From Ardenticatenaceae bacterium (GTDB taxonomy: Bacteria; Chloroflexota; Anaerolineae; Promineifilales; Promineifilaceae), in assembly GCA_020634245.1 (NCBI GenBank), contig JACKCC010000006.1, positions 496,001 to 560,000 of the forward strand: DNA of 64,000 nt. Direction: 5' to 3'. The translations under genes were made by a program, and so were the position numbers. Every line of letters starts with the position of its first letter. Positions within the stretch are counted from its first letter, which is position 1. The notes beneath the pieces were generated by a model, which worked only from the letters and a program-made list of their open reading frames with translations, was not told the DNA's origin and made no database searches. Positions 53,356-61,693 of the stretch are shown here, piece by piece.

Positions 53356-54792
53356 TTAAGAGATGTGTGTATTATCCTCAATGTCGGCGTCATTGAGTAC
53401 GCGCAGGCTCATTTGTTCAACATTTTTTAATCCTGGCCGGTAGATAACGCGTGATTGGCCGGTGAGAGCATCCCATACGTCGCCCATTGTGTCAGCCAAA
53501 GCGACAGGGCGGTCGAGTTGATTGGCCACGTCTTGCGGCGATAAATCATCCAGTGAAATGGTGTCGGGGTGGTCAAACATGACGCGCGGCAAAACGATCA
53601 GGTCGCCGATTGGACTGGTTCGAAGTTGATTGAGGGCGTCGCCGGCCATGAGCAGCCCGGCCGTGGTGATGGATGGGCCGAGTCGTTCGTTGGTGATGGG
53701 CAGTACGGCCGTTTCCACCCCCGTCAACTCGCTAAAAACAGATGCCGCTTGTACCAAAACCGGCGCAAACATCGTTCCCGTCGCCAACGTAACACGTTGA
53801 CAATTGACAATTGACAATTGGCTGTTTGTAATTTCTTCCTTCTCCTCTTCCCAGGCATCCAAAAACTGGCGCACCAGTCCCAGGCCATTTTCGTGAAGCT
53901 GCTGGTCGTCGTAAGCGTCCAGCGGCGGCACATCGCGCCCGGCAACGAGATACCATTCGTCGGTGGGATAGGCGAAGCGGATGCCTAATTCATTTTGGAA
54001 ATGTGGCTGGATGGATTCGATAAAATCGAGTACGGCCGTTGCCTCTTCAACTGTGTGCGGCCGCATCCCGTACTTGTGATGTTTGGTTAATCCGACGGGC
54101 ACGACGCTGACCGATTGCACCACCGGATAGAGTTGAGCTAAATCGTCGAGGGATTGTTGCAGGAAACGGCCGTCATTTAGCCCCGGCGCGACGACCAACT
54201 GCGTATGTACTTCAATGCCCCGCTCCGCCAGCCAGCGCAGTTGGGTCATAATGTCCGGTGCAGTGGGATTGCCCAGCATTTTGCGCCGCATCTCTAAATC
54301 CGTAGTGTGAACCGAAACGTACAGCGGCGACAGGCCCATTAGTTCAATGCGTTCCCAGTCATGCTCGCTCAAGTTGGTGAGGGTAACAAAGTGCCCAAAG
54401 AGAAAAGAATAGCGGTAATCGTCATCCTTAATGTACATGGTGCGCCGGAATTTAGGAGCCATTTGCAGCACGAAACAGAACGGACACAAATTATTGCAGC
54501 GCCGGATGTCAGTATCGAAAGTTGGATGAGCAAATTCCAGGCCCAACGATTGATTGTAGTCGCGTTCGGCCTCAAAAAGCAGCAGTTCGCCGTCGCGGCG
54601 GATAAGCAGTTCCAGCTCTTCGTCGGCGCTGTAAAACTGTACATCAATCACATCTTCAACAGTTTGGTTGTTGATGGCCAGCAGTTCATCACCGGGCTGT
54701 AAGCCAATTTCGGCGGCAACGCTGTCCGGTTCAATGCCAATTATCTGGCCACCGGCAAAAGTTGTCAGGTCAATTTCTTGGAATAGGGTCAT
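53356..54792 (-). CDS. DUF512 protein: PDZ plus radical-SAM-like domain
   Basis: 478 residues. A PDZ domain (about 8-75, GIEPDSVAAEIGLQPGDELLAINNQTV) is followed by a radical-SAM-like core with RCNNLCPFCFV (CxxxCxxC) and YVSVHTTDLEMRRKMLGN, then the C-terminal DUF512 domain with VTLATGTMFAPVL. Such proteins are common in Gram-positives, cyanobacteria and Chloroflexi and have no assigned reaction. Before VTLATG is an inserted ITNSQLSIVNCQ encoded by TTGACAA heptamers (53797-53820). Confidence 0.9.
   Translation of the reverse strand: MTLFQEIDLTTFAGGQIIGIEPDSVAAEIGLQPGDELLAINNQTVEDVIDVQFYSADEELELLIRRDGELLLFEAERDYNQSLGLEFAHPTFDTDIRRCNNLCPFCFVLQMAPKFRRTMYIKDDDYRYSFLFGHFVTLTNLSEHDWERIELMGLSPLYVSVHTTDLEMRRKMLGNPTAPDIMTQLRWLAERGIEVHTQLVVAPGLNDGRFLQQSLDDLAQLYPVVQSVSVVPVGLTKHHKYGMRPHTVEEATAVLDFIESIQPHFQNELGIRFAYPTDEWYLVAGRDVPPLDAYDDQQLHENGLGLVRQFLDAWEEEKEEITNSQLSIVNCQRVTLATGTMFAPVLVQAASVFSELTGVETAVLPITNERLGPSITTAGLLMAGDALNQLRTSPIGDLIVLPRVMFDHPDTISLDDLSPQDVANQLDRPVALADTMGDVWDALTGQSRVIYRPGLKNVEQMSLRVLNDADIEDNTHIS
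53797..53820. repeat. TTGACAA heptamers inside the DUF512 gene
   Basis: TTGACAA TTGACAA TTGACAA TTG, period 7, in frame (21-base multiple). Same motif class as in lysA at 43506-43540. Confidence 0.8.
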
Positions 54793-55183
54793 GAGTTATC
54801 TCGTTTGTCATGCGTCATTTTTTCATGCGTCATGTGCCGGGTAGTGTATCGCAGATGGGGGATTGCCAGCAAAAAACAAGCGCAACCATGAAAGTTTGTG
54901 AAGCATTACTGATGTTTTTGCGGCCAGGTCTGGTAAAATTCAAAGACTCAATGGGTTTTCTTGCTCTTTAATTTTTAAATCGGGTAACGATATTGTTATT
55001 TCGAGGTTCGCCGAGAAATCTTTATACTCTTGCGATCTGGGAAGGATTCCTCTCTTCGTTCGGAATGACATCTTAATTGCCTGTTTTATTTTTAAACACC
55101 AAAAAAACCTAAGGGTCTGAACCAACTTTCACCATTTCGCGGGCCAATTCCCCGCTTGAACGACAAAAGGAGTCGACAAGACC
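54793..55183. other. 391-base gene-free region
   Basis: Contains repeated ATGCGTCAT words at 54808-54833. At about 54995-55072 there is a block ending TTCGTTCGGAATGACATC that resembles the low-information dispersed repeat often mistranslated as SFRTKRGI. A short open frame here (54940-55125, minus) looks like a product of that repeat. AAAGGAG at the right end is the gpmI ribosome site. Confidence 0.4.
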
Positions 55184-56719
55184 ATGAAAACATATAAACC
55201 GGTAGCGCTAATCATTTTGGATGGTTGGGGCATTCGTGAAAAAGAAGACGGCAATGCTGTTGTGCTGGGCCATACGCCCAATTACGATAAATGGATGCGC
55301 ACGCTGGAACGCACCATTTTAGATGCGTCGGGTGAGGCGGTGGGTTTGCCAGATGGCCAGATGGGTAATTCGGAAGTGGGTCATCTCAATTTGGGGGCAG
55401 GCCGCATTGTCTACCAGGATTTGACGCGTATTAATCTGGCCATCCGCGATGGCTCTTTTGGCCGGAATGAGACCCTGGTTAAGGCTATGGAGACGGCCAA
55501 ATCGAAGAAGAGTAAGCTGCATCTCATCGGTTTGTTTGGTCATGGCGGTGTACATAGTCACAGTGATCATATGTATGCTATCCTGGATATGGCCAATGAA
55601 AACGGGCTTGAACCGATTTTGCACATCATCACCGATGGCCGGGATACGCCGCCGCAGAGCAGTCTTGATTTTTTGGCTGAGTTAGAAGCGTATCAGGTAA
55701 AGAAGCGTGTGGTGGTGGCATCGGTAAGCGGCCGTTACTACACCATGGATCGTGACAAGCGCTGGCCGCGTACCGAGAAAGGGTACCGGGCCATTGCCTT
55801 GCACGAAGGAGATGAAGAGCGCGTGGCCGCGACAGCCCGCATCGCCATTGAGCAGTCACATGAAGAAGGCGTCACCGATGAGTTTATCCTGCCAGTAGCC
55901 ATCAACACCGGCGGAAAAAACGTCAAGATTGAACCGGGCGATGTGGTGATTTTCTACAACTTCCGTGCCGACCGGATGCGCCAGCCGGTAGCCATTTTCA
56001 CCGATCCCAATTTTGATGGGTTTAAGCGGGAATTCATCAAGGATTTGACTATCCTGACGATGACCAATTATGACGATACTTATCCGGTCGAGGTGATTTT
56101 CCCGGAAGTGGAGATCACCAATGTGCTGGCCGAAGTGTTGAGCAAAAAAGGGTTGAAGCAGTTCCATGCGGCCGAGACAGAAAAATATGCCCACGTCACT
56201 TATTTCTTCAATGGCGGCGTAGAGAAAATGTTTGATGGCGAGGAACGGCATCTGGAGCCATCGCCTAAAGTGCCGACGTATGATTTACAGCCGGAAATGA
56301 GCGCTTATCTACTGACCGATGCAGTGGTGAAGCGGGTGCAGGAGCATGATGACGACTTCATCCTGGTGAATTATGCCAACCCGGATATGGTGGGGCATAC
56401 GGGCGTGCTGGAAGCGGCGATTAAAGCGGTGGAAGCTGTTGATGAATGTGCCGGACGGCTGGTGCAGGCCATCGTCGATAAAGGTGGTGTGGCCCTGGTC
56501 ACGGCCGATCACGGCAACTGCGAGCGGATGGTTGATCACAAGACGGGCAATCCGCACACATACCATACGACGCAGCCGGTTTCTTTCTTTGTGATTGGCG
56601 CGGAAGGGTATGTCAACCTTCGACCGCGCGGTATTCTGGCTGATGTATCACCGACGATTTTGGATTTGATGGGTGTGGCGCAGCCGCCGGAGATGACGGG
56701 GCGCAGTGTGATTGATTAG
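55184..56719 (+). CDS. gpmI: 2,3-bisphosphoglycerate-independent phosphoglycerate mutase
   Basis: 511 residues, full length for the iPGM family. LIILDGWGIRE, the phosphorylated Ser in DGQMGNSEVGHLNLGAGR, HGGVHSHSDHMYA, DGRDTPPQS and the metal cluster in TADHGNCERM and NPHTYHTTQPV are all present. It interconverts 3- and 2-phosphoglycerate using two Mn2+. AAAGGAG precedes the ATG. No HIP palindrome occurs in the gene, which is notable for an otherwise native-looking enzyme. Confidence 0.97.
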   Translation: MKTYKPVALIILDGWGIREKEDGNAVVLGHTPNYDKWMRTLERTILDASGEAVGLPDGQMGNSEVGHLNLGAGRIVYQDLTRINLAIRDGSFGRNETLVKAMETAKSKKSKLHLIGLFGHGGVHSHSDHMYAILDMANENGLEPILHIITDGRDTPPQSSLDFLAELEAYQVKKRVVVASVSGRYYTMDRDKRWPRTEKGYRAIALHEGDEERVAATARIAIEQSHEEGVTDEFILPVAINTGGKNVKIEPGDVVIFYNFRADRMRQPVAIFTDPNFDGFKREFIKDLTILTMTNYDDTYPVEVIFPEVEITNVLAEVLSKKGLKQFHAAETEKYAHVTYFFNGGVEKMFDGEERHLEPSPKVPTYDLQPEMSAYLLTDAVVKRVQEHDDDFILVNYANPDMVGHTGVLEAAIKAVEAVDECAGRLVQAIVDKGGVALVTADHGNCERMVDHKTGNPHTYHTTQPVSFFVIGAEGYVNLRPRGILADVSPTILDLMGVAQPPEMTGRSVID

Positions 56720-56752
56720 AAGGCAGAGGGCAGAAATTGGAAGGCAGAAAGG
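56718..56752 (+). repeat. GGCAGAA heptamer array after gpmI
   Basis: AGAAGGCAGAGGGCAGAAATTGGAAGGCAGAAAGG; same heptamer as at 26024-26056, including the divergent ATT-containing unit. Confidence 0.75.
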
Positions 56753-56785
56753 CTGGCTGACCTGCTGAAAGCTGATGGCTGTTTT

Positions 56786-57322
56786 ATGAAGAATGGAACT
56801 GAATTTCGGGCTTTTGTGGAGACAACGGCCGTATTCCTGAGCGATACGGCCGTTCTCGACTACTTCCGCCAACCGCTGCCGGGGCCACTGGACGGGCGTC
56901 TGGGGCAGATTGTTGACCGTTACATGGCGGCCGCGCCGGAGCAGCGCGATTTGCTGCTGGCGGCGCTGGATAAATCGCAGCGGGCTTTGTTTGGCATATT
57001 TGGCCACCGCGAGGTGACGCTGGCGGCGCGTGAAGAGTCGCGGGAGCGGCTGCGGCGCGGGCTGGTGGGACTGGCGCTGGCCCATCATGAACTGGACCGG
57101 GGCAGTTTGGAGGCGGCGTTGGCCGTGCCCCATCACATTGCCCGTAAGCTGGGTGTGAATACGGTAGATTTGTTTGATGAAACGGCCGTATATTTTGCCG
57201 GGGAGATGGGCAATTATTTACGAGGATACGGCCGTCGCAGTGATGTGGGGCTGCGTAAATACGGCTGGCGCGAAATTAAAACGCCCGACGGTGTGAAATA
57301 CAAAGTCTCGCCGGGCGCGTAA
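56786..57322 (+). CDS. Conserved-looking protein, unknown function
   Basis: 178 residues, mostly helical, e.g. GQIVDRYMAAAPEQRDLLLAALDKSQRALFGIFGHR and EESRERLRRGLVGLALAHHELDRGSLEAALAV. I recognise no domain. Four HIP palindromes in 540 bases encode TAV (twice near the N-terminus, TTAVFLSDTAV), ETAV and GRR. This shows how the palindrome shapes the protein sequence. It lies 66 bases after gpmI in the same direction and may be co-transcribed. Confidence 0.6.
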   Translation: MKNGTEFRAFVETTAVFLSDTAVLDYFRQPLPGPLDGRLGQIVDRYMAAAPEQRDLLLAALDKSQRALFGIFGHREVTLAAREESRERLRRGLVGLALAHHELDRGSLEAALAVPHHIARKLGVNTVDLFDETAVYFAGEMGNYLRGYGRRSDVGLRKYGWREIKTPDGVKYKVSPGA

Positions 57323-57355
57323 AGACCCGACAGCGGTGTGAAGATACGCCAACTG

Positions 57356-59404
57356 TTACCGACAGGTTGTTGGACACATTTTCCAGACTTCGCCGCCGGT
57401 TGCGAAATTATTGGTCGCAATATATAAATTCCCCTTGAAAACGGCCGTGGCATTGTCCCAGTAGGACCAGGCGTTGTTGCCATCGCCAAATCCGGCAAAC
57501 CCGACTTGCTCCCAATCGACTCCGTTAGCCGTTCGCCAAACTTCCAGGCCTGTATCGTCATTTTCCGCTACCAGATACAGTTGGCCGGCGTACACTTCCA
57601 GGGCGCTGGTTGCACTTGGGGTAGGATTCCCTATCACGCCAACTGATTCCCAATCCCTACCATTGGCCGAGCGCCAAACCTGAACGCCTTCCGTGTTCCA
57701 TACGCCTGCGTAAAGACTGCCACTAAACGCGGCCAATGACGAAACAATTTTGTTGTCTGGTGTTCCAAAGCCGTCGGTGATGACGGCTTCCGTTGCGGCG
57801 CCGTTCGTCCGCCAGATTTGTGCACCGGTTTCCCAATTGCCCAATCCCCAATATAAGTAGCCGTCGAACAGTTCACTGGCAATTGCCCCTGAATTATTGG
57901 GATCGCCCCCCAGTTCGATGAATGCCTCCCACTTTTTGCCATGGGTTGTGCGCCATATCGCTGTTTCCGGGCCCCAGGTGCTGGCATAAAGTGCATTTTT
58001 GTAAACGGCGAACCGGGCAATACCATTGCCACTTCCAAAGCCATCTTCGGTAATAAATTCCCAGTTCAGCCCATCACGGCTGCGCCACACTTTGGCACTC
58101 CCATCCCAGTCACTGCTCCAACTGCCGCTGTAAAGATAGCCTTTGTATTGGATGAGCGCGGCGGCTCCATTGGCCTCTGTTTCGTTGACCATCTCCCAGT
58201 TTGACCCATCTTTTGTGCGCCATATCTGGGCGGTTGCGGCGATCACATTGCCATCTTCCCAAACGGCATTCCAGGTTCCGGCGTATAGATACCCATTAAA
58301 TACGGCTAATGAGGGTATCTGTTGATTTTGACTGTCACCAAACCCATCCACGTTGACTTGCATCCAGTCTGGGCTTTTTTTAATCACAATGCTGTCTGTG
58401 CCAACGATCAGATCACCATCAAAGGTCGTGCCTGTAAGCGTTGCCTCAATGCTGTTCGCATCCAGATTCAACTCCTGGGTCTTGAAGAAAAACAGGAAAT
58501 CCACATCACCGTCAAAGTCTACATCTTTCATGACCCATCGCAGTGGAGAAGCACCAGCAAAGAGAACGCTCACCGGATCAATGCTGGCCGAATCAAAATC
58601 ATCAGTTGACAATACGGCTACCGGCACGGCCCCGTTGGAATGTAGATTGATTCTGTTAGGGTCGCTGCCCGGTTTGATGTCAATGGCAACGTCAATGCCT
58701 TGCTGTTCTATGACAATTTCGAGATTGTCAATGGCCCACGACTCATCGTCTCCACCTTGCCAGCCATCACCACCGGCAACCCATTCAATGGTCAAAGTAC
58801 TGGCCGAATGGGGAATATTGTGAAAAGCGGGATATAAACTCATGTCGTATGCGGCATCATCGGAATCGGGATTGAATCCAAGTGGAACGTATTCGGCGAG
58901 TACTACATCAGGCGGCGGCGAAAAACTTGGGCTCATAAAGCCAAATGATTCAGAAAATATGATGTCGCCATCCACGATAACGGTTAAGATGTCCGGGTGA
59001 CAATCAGTACACGCGTCTGGCCCTTCTCCCGGCTCGCTTCCATCCCATGAGTCTATGATGGCGAGGAGAAAGTTGATGTCAATGCTGGTGTGTGGAGGGA
59101 GTCCGTCTAAGGTGAGTGTCGTTGGTGAACCCGGGGCGCCAAGGTCACCGCTTTCATAACCGCCGGTATCGTTTCTGAGAAAATCACCTCCAAATGTGTT
59201 ACTACCTACACCAATTCCATTATACCCCTGGACAGATTCCAGATTTGTGATGCCTCCAAGTGTGTCTGTAACCCCAGGCGCTGCTATTGGAACCCCATCA
59301 AAGTTGTTGAAATACACCTGACTTGGATAACCAGCAGATGTTGTAGAGAACGATATTGTCAGCAATGTAAACGCAGTTAGTATAAATAAACCCAATTTCT
59401 TCAT
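57356..59404 (-). CDS. Secreted protein with repeated beta-propeller-like units
   Basis: 682 residues with a Sec signal (MKKLGLFILTAFTLLTISFS...SAG). Residues about 25-250 are a beta-sandwich-like region with an Asp/Gly-rich DDESWAIDNLEI. A middle domain (IDIKPGSDPNRINLHSNGAVPVAVLSTDDF) is one often seen in secreted bacterial proteins. About 350-682 are six or so repeats of Y.GxLYAGTW ... QxWRTxDGxxWExV, consistent with a propeller. AGGAGGT precedes the ATG at 59404. It is probably exported or cell-surface; binding partner unknown. A terminator-type hairpin lies 130 bases upstream. Confidence 0.8.
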   Translation of the reverse strand: MKKLGLFILTAFTLLTISFSTTSAGYPSQVYFNNFDGVPIAAPGVTDTLGGITNLESVQGYNGIGVGSNTFGGDFLRNDTGGYESGDLGAPGSPTTLTLDGLPPHTSIDINFLLAIIDSWDGSEPGEGPDACTDCHPDILTVIVDGDIIFSESFGFMSPSFSPPPDVVLAEYVPLGFNPDSDDAAYDMSLYPAFHNIPHSASTLTIEWVAGGDGWQGGDDESWAIDNLEIVIEQQGIDVAIDIKPGSDPNRINLHSNGAVPVAVLSTDDFDSASIDPVSVLFAGASPLRWVMKDVDFDGDVDFLFFFKTQELNLDANSIEATLTGTTFDGDLIVGTDSIVIKKSPDWMQVNVDGFGDSQNQQIPSLAVFNGYLYAGTWNAVWEDGNVIAATAQIWRTKDGSNWEMVNETEANGAAALIQYKGYLYSGSWSSDWDGSAKVWRSRDGLNWEFITEDGFGSGNGIARFAVYKNALYASTWGPETAIWRTTHGKKWEAFIELGGDPNNSGAIASELFDGYLYWGLGNWETGAQIWRTNGAATEAVITDGFGTPDNKIVSSLAAFSGSLYAGVWNTEGVQVWRSANGRDWESVGVIGNPTPSATSALEVYAGQLYLVAENDDTGLEVWRTANGVDWEQVGFAGFGDGNNAWSYWDNATAVFKGNLYIATNNFATGGEVWKMCPTTCR

Positions 59405-59531
59405 TTGAGCACCTCCTACGCCATTCATTAGTTTGAATGTGCGGTACAGCTTGCCTACAACTCTTATCAACAAACATTGTTTACTGCCTGATGTGGTTTA
59501 AATCCGACACTTTAAGATTTTTCTCCTGTTT

Positions 59532-59567
59532 TAGAAAAAAACAGACCAACACGAATGTTGGTCTGTT
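59532..59567 (-). terminator. Strong minus-strand intrinsic terminator
   Basis: AACAGACCAACA with CGAA loop and TGTTGGTCTGTT (59540-59567); on the minus strand it is followed by seven T's. It could end the TPR/nucleotidyltransferase transcript or attenuate the secreted-protein gene. The rest of 59405-59847 shows no gene. Confidence 0.8.
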
Positions 59568-59786
59568 AAAGAACAAGTTGGTATCCCAATACTCACTCCT
59601 TGCCAGTTATTCTACCGTGCAGTTTTGCCAGTAGAAGTGTTGGAAGAACATCCTGGGATATATTTAACGTTGTGTTTAATTTAGTACTCGTAATTATAGC
59701 AGGAGTGGCCTATCAAAGTAAAGCGTGTGAAGGCGCGTTGAAAGCTGTCGGCGCATAAAAATGCAGATTCATCCATTATCATAAAT

Positions 59787-59837
59787 GGAGCGCGGACAGT
59801 CTTGTCGGCAATGGGCGGGCAAGCTGCCCGCGCTCCC
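59787..59837. repeat. GC-rich inverted repeat GGAGCGCGG/CCGCGCTCC
   Basis: Arms GGAGCGCGGACAG... and GGGCAAGCTGCCCGCGCTCC with a nested GCGGGCAAGCTGCCCGC palindrome. It looks like an interspersed repeat unit distinct from the REP A/B/C types. Confidence 0.6.
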
Positions 59838-59847
59838 AAACTGATTA

Positions 59848-60273
59848 TCATTGCTGATTATGGCTAACCGGGTTTTGTTTCATTGCGGACAATGGGCTGG
59901 TGTCCTTGCTTTTTTGAGTGGGTTGATGGACAAGGCCCAGGTCGGCGGCCAATTGGTAGTAGTGGGCGGCTTCGGTCTGTTGACCAAGCTGTTCATAAGC
60001 GTGCCCCAGGTTGACGTAGAGGGATGGGTAGAAGCTTTGCACGCGCTCGTCGTTGGCGGCCTCGGCATGGGTCAGGGCGACCTGGTTCCAGTGCAGGGTG
60101 TCCTGCGGGTTTTGGTGGCGGGCAGCGTAATGGGCGGCGATGCAGGCTTCGTAGTCGTCCTGGGCGGCTTCCCAGGCTTGCTGGAAGAGGGTGCGTGCGT
60201 CGTCTATACGGCCGTCAAACTCGGCGCGATTACCGGCCAGGCAAAGTTGGATGGTGGGGCTGTTTGTTTCCAA
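59848..60273 (-). CDS. TPR-like protein
   Basis: 141 residues. It begins METNSPTIQLCLAGNRAEFDGRIDDARTLFQQAWEAAQDDYEACIAAHYAARHQ and continues LYVNLGHAYEQLGQQTEAAHYYQLAADLG, two to three tetratricopeptide-like helix pairs used for protein contacts. Its first 40 codons are duplicated at 61256-61371 in a truncated paralogue. It ends the minus-strand cluster with the nucleotidyltransferase pair. Confidence 0.7.
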   Translation of the reverse strand: METNSPTIQLCLAGNRAEFDGRIDDARTLFQQAWEAAQDDYEACIAAHYAARHQNPQDTLHWNQVALTHAEAANDERVQSFYPSLYVNLGHAYEQLGQQTEAAHYYQLAADLGLVHQPTQKSKDTSPLSAMKQNPVSHNQQ

Positions 60274-60297
60274 GGGAATGTATCAATGCCGGAATCA

Positions 60298-60873
60298 TCA
60301 AGATGATTCTTGCAGCGCTCTTTCCAGCAAGCCGCTGACACGGATTTCGGTTGCCCATTTCCGCAGGTAGGCCAGGTCTAATTCATCAGCGCGGGTTTTT
60401 ATGACGCCGAGGATATCGCGCCATTGACGGTCAGACAGTTCACCACCCAGACGATACCATTCCAGTTTGGAGAGAATCGTATCTTCGGGGCTGGCAAATT
60501 TCGCACTGGCTTCCGTCTCGAAGGTAAAGGTTTGCCTTTGGGCGCGGGCAAGCTGGGATTGCAGGAAAGGGCGTGGGGATGGAATGAAGACATCTACTTT
60601 GAAGAAGGTTTCGCGGTGGATGATGTTGAAACTGGAGTTACGCTGAATAGATTCGGCTATCATCTCATCATCAATGTAGAATTCACTTTGCAAGGCAGCA
60701 ACAAACGGCCGTACATGTTCCTGCCGCATTTCAGCAACAATGTCCGCATCTTGTGTAGTCCGCACCATACCGTAGAGTGCAGAAGCCAACGAGCCGCCAA
60801 TGAGATAGGGGATACCGAGTTTCTCGAAAACGGCCGTTACCTTGAGCGTGACCTCGATAGGTTCATTTTGCAT
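60298..60873 (-). CDS. AbiEii-like nucleotidyltransferase
   Basis: 191 residues. LGIPYLIGGSLASALYGMVRTTQDADIVAEM is the nucleotidyltransferase GSxxS...DxDI motif, followed by KVDVFIP and a helical C-terminus with SPEDTILSKLEWYRLGGELSDRQWRDILGVI, typical of the AbiEii/DUF6036 group. These can be toxins of type IV-like toxin-antitoxin systems or solitary enzymes. GGAGAAG precedes the ATG at 60873, which overlaps the end of the 88-residue gene by 11 bases. Together they may form a two-gene unit. Confidence 0.8.
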   Translation of the reverse strand: MQNEPIEVTLKVTAVFEKLGIPYLIGGSLASALYGMVRTTQDADIVAEMRQEHVRPFVAALQSEFYIDDEMIAESIQRNSSFNIIHRETFFKVDVFIPSPRPFLQSQLARAQRQTFTFETEASAKFASPEDTILSKLEWYRLGGELSDRQWRDILGVIKTRADELDLAYLRKWATEIRVSGLLERALQESS

Positions 60874-61129
60874 GGCCGGCTTCTCCATTGGTTTCACCAA
60901 ACACTTTGCGGGCCAGTTCCTCCCCTAACAGCAGATCGGCCAGTTTGCGGCGCAGTTCCTCCTCCGTCGCCTGGGGATATTGGGTGCGCAAGCCCGTCAG
61001 CGCCAGCAGGTGGGCGGAGGCGTTTAACTGCGCCAGCATGTTCATCTTTTGAGTGGGGCTGGCCTGCCGCCATAACTGAATTTGCAGGGCTTCCATTTTA
61101 GGGTGGGTGTCGGTATACAGCGCGGTCAT
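60863..61129 (-). CDS. Small helical partner of the nucleotidyltransferase
   Basis: 88 residues, all helical: PKMEALQIQLWRQASPTQKMNMLAQLNASAHLLALTGLRTQYPQATEEELRRKLADLLLGEELARKVFG. I recall this small family (LALTGLRxxYPxASEEELRRRLADLxLG) beside AbiEii-type nucleotidyltransferases in many cyanobacteria and Chloroflexi, with no assigned role. Overlap with the next gene implies coupled translation. Antitoxin or accessory function is possible but unproven. Confidence 0.7.
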   Translation of the reverse strand: MTALYTDTHPKMEALQIQLWRQASPTQKMNMLAQLNASAHLLALTGLRTQYPQATEEELRRKLADLLLGEELARKVFGETNGEAGHAK

Positions 61130-61167
61130 GAGTTCCTTGGTGAACAGTTTGTTTAAGGAATTATCGT

Positions 61168-61371
61168 TTATTTTAGAGAGGTTAACATACAGTTGGTTTT
61201 TGTCCAGCGGATGTTTTCTTCCTGACCAAAGACGATAAAGTCGGTGACGGTTTCAGCGTGGGCGGCTTCCCAGGCTTGCCGGAAGAGGGTGCGGGCGTCG
61301 TCGATTTTCCCGTCAAACTCAGCGCGATTACCGGCCAGGCAGAGTTGGATGGTGGGGCTGTTTGTTTCCAT
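61168..61371 (-). pseudogene. Truncated copy of the TPR-like gene
   Basis: The first 37 residues (METNSPTIQLCLAGNRAEFDGKIDDARTLFRQAWEAAH) are nearly identical to the TPR gene at 59848-60273, then the frame enters unrelated sequence (AETVTDFIVFGQEEN). A second, more decayed start (METKTPPYNLPLRQ, ATG at about 61487) with a shared 5' flank (GTTTCCATxCGTTTCT) lies just upstream. Successive partial duplications are the simplest explanation. Confidence 0.7.
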
Positions 61372-61693
61372 GCGTTTCTACTGTGTCGCATTTTGAAATA
61401 TAGGGGGCACGGCGATGATGCCAGCCCCAGCACTGGTAAGAATATCTTGCCGAAGCGGGAGGTTGTATGGTGGAGTTTTTGTTTCCATACGTTTCTTCGA
61501 GTGCCGTGAGAGGTCCAATGGCGGCCGTGATACCAATTACTATGAGAGCGATGTCGCTTGAGGATCGGCTGCAATGTAAAGGGGAATAAGCCTCTGAGAC
61601 TTAGATGTGATCAAAAAACGAGATGCGAAAAGTACAGAGATGTTGCCGTATCTACCGCTGAGAGGACGGTCTGTTACTAATTGTTAAAAAAAC

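Noticed and set aside
54940..55125. 61-codon minus-strand frame with SFRTKRGI
   Set aside because: Typical false translation of a dispersed GGAATGAC-type repeat; no ribosome site.
61182..61574. 130-codon minus-strand frame over the TPR fragments
   Set aside because: Out of frame with the METNSP copies; Pro/Ser-rich shadow sequence.
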